Source of the DNA: Otatea glauca | Taxonomy: Eukaryota; Streptophyta; Magnoliopsida; Poales; Poaceae | Length of the DNA stretch: 64,000 bases | NCBI GenBank assembly: GCA_036346275.1 | Contig: CM070711.1 | Location: forward strand, 52,329,435-52,393,434 | Direction: 5' to 3' | Part shown: piece by piece, positions 55,511-64,000 of the stretch | Numbering within the stretch: position 1 is the stretch's first letter | Layout: each line of letters opens with the position of its first letter | Notes under the pieces: generated by a model | Database searches by the model: none | What the model saw: only the letters and a program-made list of their open reading frames with translations | Told to the model about the DNA's origin: nothing | Made by a program: the position numbers and the translations under genes

Positions 55511-58500
55511 TTAAGCCTGGTGTTTTGGATTTACTTCCACAATCCCTAGCTTCTGCCTCATCTCAACAAATTTTATGTGACCCAGCGCCTTAGTCAAGAT
55601 GTCAGCCAATTGACCATCAGTACCAACATGATCAATCAACATTTTGCCTTCATCAATGCATTCTCGAATAAAATGAAAACGATTATCAATGTGTTTACTT
55701 CGTCCGTGATGCACTGGATTCTTACTCAAGGCAATTGCAGACTTATTGTCCACCGTGAGCTTCATTGTTTCAGTCTTATGCCCAAGCATTTCTTCGGCCG
55801 ATCTGCTCAACGGGCATACGACAAGACGCCATTGCGCTGCTATGTATTACGCTTTACGAAGAAAGTCGACCACTTTTGCTACGTGAGGCCCAAGTAACCA
55901 CGCTTGATCCGAGAAAGAAAGCAATCCCAGCAGTGCTTTTCCGGTCATCAATATCATTGGCAAAATCACTGTCACTGAAACCAACAAGCGTGAGTTCTTG
56001 TTTATTCTTCTTGTAGCTGCAGCCATAGCCAATGGTTCCTTTGATGTATCGCAAGATCTGCTTGACAGCAGTCCAATGCCGAGCCGCTGGTGCCTCCATA
56101 AACCTGCTCACAATTCCTACTGCGTGAGCGATGTCTGGTCTTGTGTGAACAAGGTACCGCAGGCTACCCACAATGCTCCGATATTGTTTCTCATCCACAG
56201 GTGTACTAGCTTCTTTCTTGCTCAGCTTCAACCGGCTTTCCATTGGTGTATGACAGGCGTTGCAACTTGCCATTCCTGCAGCTTCAAGAATTCTGCTTGC
56301 ATATGCACTTTGGCATAATGTGATTTCATTAACGCCTTGTTTAACCTCAATCCCTAGATAGTAGCTGAGTAATCCCAAGTCACTCATGTTAAACAGTTGT
56401 TGCATTTGAGCTATGAACACAACAATATCACTCATATTTGATCCTGTGATGATCAAATCGTCAACATACACACCAATCAATAATAAAGACTCCTTGCTTT
56501 CTCTTCGATAAACTGCATGCTCCAGTGGATTCCTCACAAATCCGAGTGAAATCAATGCTTTGTCTAGTTTCAAATTCCAGGCTCGTGGAGCTTGTCGCAA
56601 CCCATATAGTGCCTTATGCAGCTTAAGCACTTTTCCTTTGTTGTTGTGGTCTGTGTAACCGGGTGGTTGACAAACATATACCTCCTCAGCCAGATCACCA
56701 TTCAAAACGCTGTTTTGACATCCATGTGATGTACTTCCCAGTTCTTATGTGCAGCAAGTACGATTAGCAATCGTACAGTTTCCATCCGAGCTACCGGTGC
56801 AAACACCTCATCAAAATCCATACCCTCTCGCTGTGCATAGCCTTTTGCCACCAAGCCAGCTTTGTGTTTAATGATATTTCCTGCTGGATCCTTTTTTATC
56901 TTGAATATCCATTTGAGCCCTATGGCTTTGTGCCCAACTGGAAGAGAGGCAAGCTCCCAGGTTCCATTTTTCTGAATGGAATTCATTTCTTCCTCCATGG
57001 CTTATCTACAACAATCTTCACCAAGGGCTTGATCAATGTTAGCTGGTTCCTCAGCAGAAAGAAAACAGAGACCAGAATACTCCATTTCTTGTTCTGTAGT
57101 GGCTGCATATATGTCTGTGAGTTTTCTATACCGATGAGGACCACTGGCTGAATCAAGTGTATCATCATACTTTGGTGGTGTTGCCCATTCAATTGCAGCT
57201 GTTGGTGTTGATGCAGGCGTACTCGGATCTGCTTCTTGTGGTGTCACTTGATTCGTCTCTAATGAAGGGTCTGTGTAAGTATCTTCATGTGACAGGACTT
57301 GATCTTCAGAATATTTCATAGTGAACGTGGCTACCGGATGAAAGATGTGATTGCCATCTTCTTTCTCCCATTCCCACTTCCTTTGCTCATTAAATACAAC
57401 ATCCCGTGTCACATGTAGTTTCTTTGCAACCGGATCATAAACTCTGTATGCTTTTGCACCTTCTTCATATCCAACAAAGATCATCAGTGTTGGGCGATCG
57501 GCCAATTTGTTCATACCTGGCCCAATCCTCTTAACATGGGTGACACAGCCGAAGGTCCTCAAATGGTGTACCTTCGGTTTCCTTTGGTGCCATGCCTCGT
57601 ATGGAGTAATTCCTTCAAGGCTTCTCGTTGGTGATCGATTGAGAATGTAGATCGCATCTTGATCGCTTCTCCCAGTTCACCACATTCCCATACTTTTTAG
57701 CATGCAGCGAGCCATTTCGACTACCATTTGATTTCGGCGATCGACAACACCATTTTGCTGTGGTGAGTAAGGTGCTATGGTACAATGCCGAATACCTGCC
57801 TTCACAATATTCTTTGAATTCAAAGGAATTGAACTCTCCACCACGACACAATGGAAAGCCCTAAGTCTGCCACCAAGTGCAGCTTCTACATAGAGCTTGA
57901 TCTTCTTAAAATATTTGAATGCTTCATCTTTGGTTTTCAGCAATTCTATCCACATGAAACGACTATAATCATCAACGATTAACAAGAAGTACTTATTACC
58001 TCCTGGTGTCACCGGCGTGATGGGACCGCACAGATCGCAGTGAACCAATTCAAGTCCTGTCTCGGGACGATATGTTGATGCCTGTGGGAAAGGCTTGCGA
58101 TGTTGTTTTCCCAAAGCGCAACCATCACAGAACTGCTCTTGATGTTCAATTCTTGGGATGCCAACTGCCATATCCATCAACGCCAAATTCCACAAAGAGC
58201 GAAAATTCAGATGGCCATAACGTGCATGCCATAACCATGCCTTGTCATCAATCCTTGAGAGAAGACATACTGGTTCACAAGTCTGCAGCACTATTTTGTA
58301 GAGTCTATTCGATGATCTTCTGACTTTCATCAAAATCACTCCACTCCGATCATAAATCCACAAGAAAGAATCATGCATTACAATTTTGCTGCCTGTCTCT
58401 GATAGCTGACCTAGGCTGATTATATTACTGCATAACTTAGGTATATAGTATACCCCAGTTAGAAGACGTTGCTCACCATTCTTGCACCGCAGCAGAATGG

Positions 58501-59653
58501 AGCCTTTTCCCTTTATTTCCACAGTTGAGCCATCACCAAATCTGACATGCCCATTAATGTCTTCATCCAGTTCCTTGAACTTGGAATATTGACCTGACAT
58601 GTGGTTACTTGCCCCATTGTCAAGGTACCACATATCTGAGTTCATCTGTTCTTCAGCAGCGAGGAGTTTCGGCCTCTCCTCATGAAGCAAAACCGGCTCG
58701 TGTGTTTCTTCCACACATGCGGCTAAAAACAAGGCTGGTTCTTCTTCTTGCGTTGCAGCAAGATTGGCTTGCTCCTCACGACCCCGACGTGGCTTGCGAC
58801 ATTCCGAGGCGTAATGTCCATAGGCATCACAATTAAAACACTTGACTCTGTTCTTGTCACGTGTTTTATTTGGTCCTCGGCTTCCCTCACCCTCCTGGCG
58901 AGTCATGCTGCCAGCGCCACGACTGCGAAACCCTCGTCCGCGACCACGGCCATGTGGCTTGCCACGGTCGCGACCTTCACTGATCCGGCCGTTTGAAGAC
59001 GTATCTCCGCCGCCGCTCTTCTGCCGTGCCTGCCACTCAGCTTGAGTCAGCAAGAGTTGTCCATCGCCGTTGCCATCACTTTGTCTTCGAATGTGTTCTT
59101 CGTATGCTTTGAGACGGCCAATCGCTTCTTCAATTGTCATCAGCTCCAAGTCAAAGAATTGCTCGATTGCGGCGACAACCTGCAAAAACTTGTCGAGGCG
59201 AGACAAGTAACTTCTTTACAAGCATTGCTTCTTCTCCTTCTCCCAAACTGCGGATTTGATTTGCCGTGCTAGTAATTTTCCCGCAAATTCATCGGCGATT
59301 CAGTTTCCTTCATGCGTAAGGCTTCAAAGTCACTTCTTAGTGTCCGGACTCTAGCCTTCTTCACCCGATCAGCACCGTGTTCATAGTCCTCGGACTTTCC
59401 CATGCTTCTTTGGCCGCTTTGTGCTTGGCCAACTGCAGCAAAATTTCTTTTAAGCTGCTTGAAAGATACAAGCCAATGCCATCTTGTCCTTCCTCTTCTC
59501 CACAGGTGTGTTATCCATAAGTTCAATAGCCTCCCAGGCGCCTTGTGCATCCACAAAGATCTCCATCTTGATTGCCCAAGTGGAATAATTTGTGGAGGTT
59601 AGCATCGGGTAATGCAAAGTTACACCCCCTTCTTTTGATGCTGGCAATGTCAT
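55511..59653 (-). pseudogene. Copia gag-pol polyprotein (frameshifted)
   Basis: It starts at ATG 59653 (MTLPASKEGGVTLHY). Order: gag capsid domain; zinc knuckle CFNCDAYGHYASEC (about 58810-58850); protease with DNGASNHM (about 58590-58620); integrase with a GCALGKQHRKPFP zinc region, VHCDLCGPI (first Asp) and PQQNGVVDRRNQ (third acidic site); RT with YVDDLIITGS (about 56440-56470); RNase H with SDSDFAND and HVGTDGQLADILTKAL, ending near 55511. Frame breaks lie near 59460, 59270-59200, 57850, 57660, 57000, 56705 and 55850. The third catalytic residue of integrase is Asp where copia has Glu. The strand and order agree with its LTRs. Confidence 0.9.
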
Positions 59654-59687
59654 CCTCTCCTGGTTCGGCACCGGATGGATCTTGCAG

Positions 59688-59699
59688 GCTCTGATACCA
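59688..59699 (-). other. Primer-binding site of the copia element
   Basis: The reverse complement is TGGTATCAGAGC, two bases inside the 5' LTR (59702), the exact initiator-tRNA-Met site. Confidence 0.9.
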
Positions 59700-59701
59700 C
59701 T

Positions 59702-60082
59702 TGTTGTATCTTGGAACAGAACACCTGAAAACCTGCACAAGCTCTTATGGAAGATTCACCTGGATAACGTTCTTCAGAACAACAGAGCAAAGAAAACTTC
59801 AGAGATGATAACAGAGAAGAGTATTTTGGTGTTGCGATCAGGCTGCAGCTTTTCGGGTATTCTTCATTAGCTTATATAGAAAAGAGTTAGATTACAATAA
59901 CCAACTTAACTGAATCTATCTGGATGCATCCGTAGCTAATATGATTTAAACTAACTAACTAACAGACAGAATTCTGATTGACTTAACCGAAAAACAACTT
60001 CGGCTATTATACGGCAGGAATAACTACTACTATAGCAAATCACGGCGGTTAGCGCAGCAATTCAACAGGCTTAACTCTATCA
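59702..60082 (-). repeat. 5' LTR of the copia element
   Basis: 381 bases, the longer of the pair. Next to it on the outside is the GCACG target duplication. Confidence 0.93.
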
Positions 60083-60850
60083 GCACGTACCATCAGAGCC
60101 AAGGGACAGCGTCCATTTGCCGACAAGGTCTTCGCAGCACGCAGAAAACGCCGGCAGCATGACCTGCAAAGTCATTCATTCCAAGGATCAATTATTGTAC
60201 AGTCGAACATACAGTAAATAGTTCACAAGAGTATAAGAAAATATGAAACATCTTTTGTGTACCTTGAGCTTCTGGAGATGGAATGCAGGGTTAAGGATTC
60301 CCCTGTGCTTGACCCGCCGGCCAGCAGCTTGGTTAGCTTCTGGAACTTTGGCTTCTCGAAGTGCTCGAACTTATTGGACAGCACGTCCTTAGCAAGGTCG
60401 GGGTCGGTGATGATCACCTGGGGGATCGGGCCGAACCAAGTGATGCACGCCTTACCGTGCTCCCGGACGGTGTTGTAGAGGAAAGGCATGACACGGGGGC
60501 CGATGTCGTGGCAGCGCAGCGGCATCGGCCTCGACCAGGCCTCCTTGTTCATCCGGACCTCGTCCTTCAGGTCGCCGGAAAGGAAGCGGTAGGACGTGCC
60601 GCGGAGGCCCTGCGCGCGCAGCTCCCGCACAAGCCGCCGCGGCCGCCACCACAGCCGGTCCATGTCCAGCAGCCGGGCGACCTGCCACAGAAGCACACGA
60701 AGCCCAGTAGACCGCAGGCCAGGAAGCCCCATGGCACTGAGGCTGGACTCATCAACGCTCCTGGAATCATTGCTTTTGAGAGAAGTGGGAGAAGAAGACA
60801 GTGCGAGTGAACTCTTACTTGATGGGTACGAAGATAAGTATCTGGCGTCT

Positions 60851-60860
60851 GGATATATAA
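60851..60860 (-). promoter_or_regulatory. TATA box of the P450 pseudogene
   Basis: The minus strand reads TTATATATCC about 85 bases upstream of the ATG at 60770, a normal place for a plant TATA box plus short leader. The promoter thus may outlive the coding region. Confidence 0.5.
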
Positions 60861-60869
60861 GTGCAGCTG

Positions 60870-61299
60870 GGACAGTTAGTCTACCGTGCCATTTTTCTAG
60901 AGCCTTGGATTTTTTTGGCTCTTTGAATTAATTTTTTTTGTTGAGTTTGATCTCTGTTTGAACGAAATTGAAAATCTTTTCTCTTCTCGATTGCGATAAG
61001 CACCTACCACTCTCCTATATCACGAAAGATGATACATGCCGTCTTCTGATACTTTCGCAATTAAGAAGGGAACTAGATTTATAATTTGGTTCGGACTGAG
61101 ACCATACATGCAAAAGAATTAGGCCAAGGTAAAAAAAAAGCTAAAAACTCAATTTTCTAAGCTTATTTTCTCTGGAGTACAATTAAGGCTGTGTGTGGGG
61201 CCTTTGGGCATTTCGGTCAAGGAACGGTCCATGCTTTGCTTGTAAGGACCTGGTGGAGAAGAAGCGCCGGCGGGGATCGTGGACGCGTGGGATGCCACT
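60870..61299. other. Spacer upstream of the P450 pseudogene
   Basis: No gene was recognised. The last 15 bases before the LTR at 61300 resemble a weak primer-binding site on the minus strand (TGGCATCCCACG). Confidence 0.5.
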
Positions 61300-61511
61300 T
61301 GTTAAGGAACCTCGCTCGAATAGTGCAGGGTTTCGACGGATCTAAATTGAAGAATAGAGAGAGACACAGGTATATGAGGAGCGGCGATAGAATTCTTTAT
61401 TGATTTCGATTGCTTGTACATAGGGGACCCCTCCTCCTATATAGCGCTCATCTAGGGTTTCGTCTAAGGGACCATCGTGGGCTTTTCATTGGGCCACGTG
61501 GTTTCCCAACA
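61300..61511 (-). repeat. 3' LTR of a second copia element
   Basis: 212 bases from TGTTAAGGAACC to TTCCCAACA. On its right lies CTCCCCCTTGGGCCC (61512-61526), whose reverse complement is a polypurine tract, so this is the 3' LTR of a minus-strand element. Confidence 0.8.
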
Positions 61512-61739
61512 CTCCCCCTTGGGCCCTTTGCGCGAGATGCATATGCCTCATTAAAACTCGTAAAAACCCAGTGGGAAAAATACTAGGAGAAAGAGTACAT
61601 AGCATCGCTTACTATGTTGCACTAATTGCCTCGTTAAAACCTTATGCAAGAAAACTTCATGAAAAACTTCTGAGGAAAAATAGTACAATTCACCCAACTT
61701 CAATTGCTAATCTTGAGATTCATGTTGGGTATTCATAAT

Positions 61740-64000
61740 TCATGTTCGAGATTCATGTGGAGTACGTGAAATATCTCCCCATAAAATCTGCACTTCTCTA
61801 AGTCTCATCATTCCAATTCCTTTAATGCACCTTTCAAAGGTAGATGCTGGAAGTGATTTAGTGAACAAATCTGCAAAAATTTCACATGACTTAGTATGCA
61901 ATATCTTGATATCGTTCATCTTATGCAATTCATGAGCATAGAAGAACTTGGGGTTGATATGCTTCGTGAGATTGCTCTTCACATAACCCATCTGTGCTTG
62001 GGCAACACAAGCTGCATTATCTTCATAGATTATCGTCGGAGTTTGCTCAATGTTAAAGCCACGTGACTTCTGGATGTGGTGAACCATTCTTGAACCATGC
62101 ACATTCACGAGATGCTTCATACAAGCGATGATTTCCGAGTGGTTTGTCGACGTCGAGGCGAGAGTCCGCTTAGGCGACTTCGGAAATTGTGTTCCTCCAC
62201 ATAGGAAAACATAGCCGTTTGGGACTTGCCGGTGTGCGGTCGATAAGTACTCAAAGATCGGCGTAGCCAACCAAATTCAATTCATTGTTTCTTCTGAAAA
62301 ACAAACCAAGATCTTTGCTTCCTAGGAGGTAACGGAAGATATCCTTGATCCCTTTCCAATGACTTTTGGTGGGTTCTGCACTGTACCGGGCTAGCAAATT
62401 CACAAATAACGCAATGTTCGGCCTGGTGCTATTCGCATGGTACATGGCGCTCCAAGCGCACTCGGATATGGGAATTCTGCCCCGGGACTTCCTCCCCTCT
62501 TCTCTAGGTTTATGCGGGTCTAGGTGCGCTTGGAGTGACCTTCCGACCATTGGAGTCTTCGCAGGATATGCCTTTTCAAATCCAAACATTTCCAACACTT
62601 TCTGCGTGTAGGTTGATTGGTGTACCAAGATTCCTCCTTGGACATGTTCAAGCTGTAAGCCTAAACAAAACTTGGTTTTACCTAAATCCTTCATTTCAAA
62701 CTCAGACTTCAAGTATGAGCATGCTTCTTCAATTTCTTCATCCGTCCCAATGATATTCAAGTCATCTACATAGACGGAGATTATAAAAAATCCATTCGGG
62801 GATCGCTGTATAAACACACATAGACAATCTTCGCTGTTTATGTAGCCTTTCTTGCGAGAAAGTCACTCAAGCGATTGTACCACATTCTTCTGTTCGCTTC
62901 ACCCATACATGATTTCTCCAATTTCACATTGTGCAGGTTTCTATTTGCTTCATCTTGGTTGGGATAGGAATTCCTTCCTGTACTTTCATGTATATCTCGA
63001 ATCAAGTTTCCATCTAAATATGTTGTGACAACATCCATTAGCTTCATTCTCAACTTCAAGTTGGTGCCATTGAGATCAAATATCAAAAGGTAATTCCTCC
63101 CATGACCGGAGAATAGGTTTCTTCATAATCAACTCCGGGCGTTGAGTGAAACCTTGAGCTACAAGCCTTGCCTTGTACCTTACAACCGTTGTTTTCATTC
63201 CTCTTCCAACAAAGACCCATTTGTGATGTCTGGGGTTTATATGGGGAGGTGTGCGGCATCAGGCCCAAACACCTCTCTCTTGTTCGAGAGACTAACACTG
63301 CAGTGATTGCCTTCTTCCATTCTTCCCAATCTAGCCTTTTCTTGCACTCTGCTAGAGATGCGTGCTCGGGATCATGATCAATGATCGAGGCAATCTTCTT
63401 TGCGAAGTATGCATCAACGTTGGTCGTTGTTCTATTCGAGTGATTCTCCCGTTATTACAAAGTTTATGGCCATTTTTTCATGGGGTGCTTCATGCACTTC
63501 TACTTGCTCTTATTTGCTTTTCCCTATCGCATGAGCAAGTTCCTTTAGCTTTTCATCGCCTATGTGTGCGCACACATTATTTCCGTGGCTTCCTCTGATG
63601 GAAGATTCAAATCTGGATTGCCTTTCTGTTGGCTTCTTTCCAGGCTGCCAGTCTCAATGGCTCCCCTTCTTTCCTTGAGGTATTTTCGTGATTGGTTGTG
63701 GTAAGTCCTCTCGCTTGATTTTCTCCAAACGTCTCGGGTACTTTGGGTTTGAGGAGCCAGATTTCTGTTCTTTTCTTTGAGGCCTCAAGCAGATGAGGGA
63801 TACCTTCTATTTTCTTTAGTATTTCCACCCTTTCGGTGCATTTCTTGCGGGTACATGCGACTTAATCACACCCTTGAGATCACAAAATGATCGAGCGGTT
63901 CATTTGCTAAATCTGCAAATCAATTATCTTCGGACTTCTTGATTTGCTTCATTAGTGCGGGGGTCATGTGGGGATCGGTGGAATGCCATATGATTTCCAG
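61740..64000 (-). pseudogene. Pol (RT and RNase H) of the second copia element, continuing past the window
   Basis: The RNase H/C-terminal part is at 61740-62270 (STNHSEIIACMKHL, IIYEDNAACVAQAQMGYVKS, HTKSCEIFADLFTKSLP). Reverse transcriptase is at 62251-62817 with the catalytic SVYVDDLNIIGT and MKDLGKTKFCLGLQLEH. The RT N-terminus is in broken frames at 62838-63298 (ACSSRFHSTPGVDYEETYSPV, AVTTYLDGNL-like). The linker after integrase is at 63607-63828 (MEILKKIEGIPHLLEASKKR). It resembles Tork/TNT1-type copia polyproteins. Frame breaks occur near 62255, 62830 and 63090. Integrase and gag lie to the right of the window. Confidence 0.85.

Larger units (their letters stand above)
55134..60082 (-). 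mobile_element. Complete Ty1-copia element (4.95 kb) in exon 3 of the P450 pseudogene
   Basis: LTRs at 55134-55500 and 59702-60082 begin TGTTGTATCTTGG and end CTCTATCA. Perfect target duplications GCACG flank it (55129-55133 and 60083-60087). The primer site is at 59688-59699, and the gag-pol frame runs 59653 to 55511 on the minus strand, the same strand as the P450. The polyprotein carries several frameshifts. The LTRs differ mainly by short indels. Confidence 0.95.
52889..60770 (-). pseudogene. CYP72A: CYP72A-type cytochrome P450 pseudogene split by two transposons
   Basis: Exon pieces, 5' to 3': 60770-60263 (gene 1 exons 1 and 2 fused, no intron 1), exon 3 as 60163-60083, 55133-55057 and 54631-54529, exon 4 53780-53398, exon 5 53314-52889. 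Conserved motifs are readable: hinge WWRPRR, TGDVISRTAFGSS, AGMETTS, YEVLRLYPPA, PERF and FGWGPRICIG. Exon 5 has exactly the same length (426 bases) as in the intact gene. Defects: a 2-base gain in a CA run near 60694-60698, a 28-base deletion near 60310, a copia element and a hAT-like MITE in exon 3, and lost bases in A runs at 53764-53767 and 53435-53438. A TATA box remains upstream. It is the inverted paralogue of 18483-20890. Confidence 0.92.

Overview
The window looks like grass (Poaceae) nuclear DNA. The signs are a CYP72A-type cytochrome P450 gene with a GC-rich first exon and short introns, SIRE/Opie-type Ty1-copia LTRs built of CCGGACT/AGTCCGG hairpins, Tekay-type Ty3 chromoviruses with about 3.3-kb LTRs, and a Mutator-like element (MULE) that carries a plant-mobile-domain gene. 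No bacterial, organellar, rRNA or tRNA gene was seen. The only gene that looks intact is the plus-strand P450 at 18483-20890 (five exons, all P450 signature motifs). A second CYP72A-type P450 lies at 52889-60770 on the minus strand, tail to tail with the first, and is a pseudogene.

Layout. 1-16335: a minus-strand SIRE-type copia element (gag, PBS and 1.7-kb LTR visible; the rest lies left of the window) whose gag is split by a complete, decayed 12.3-kb Tekay chromovirus (1552-13879). 16336-18482: divergent LTR-like debris, a degenerate minisatellite and the P450 upstream region. 18483-20890: intact P450. 21741-31496: a plus-strand LTR fragment split by an 8.3-kb MULE (22464-30752) with a perfect 10-bp target duplication, TIRs, and three decayed minus-strand genes (MURA/SWIM transposase, plant mobile domain protein, coiled-coil accessory protein). 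31497-41495: a pile of solo or truncated Tekay-like LTRs, mostly antisense, with purine-rich tracts and local tandem duplications. 41496-46559: 3' part of an antisense Tekay element, joined at about 46560 to a 5'-truncated Tat-type Ty3 element (46560-51863). The Tat element carries a long antisense plant-mobile-domain gene with its own TATA box. 52350-52640: a second hairpin-repeat array.

52889-60770: the P450 pseudogene, broken by a 425-bp hAT-like MITE and a 4.95-kb copia element (both in exon 3, both with perfect target duplications), a 28-nt deletion in exon 2 and several 1-2-nt frameshifts. 61300-64000: the 3' half of another minus-strand copia element running off the right edge.

The region can be read as an inverted P450 duplication whose spacer (about 32 kb) has filled with nested transposons. 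One copy has been kept and the other destroyed. The most unusual points are two unrelated transposon classes in one locus that each carry plant-mobile-domain genes, the palindromic subterminal modules of the MULE, the hairpin arrays in LTRs, and a pattern of small indels at CAG/CTG sites between paired LTRs that may be a sequencing artefact. I found no wholly new system that I could support from the sequence alone.
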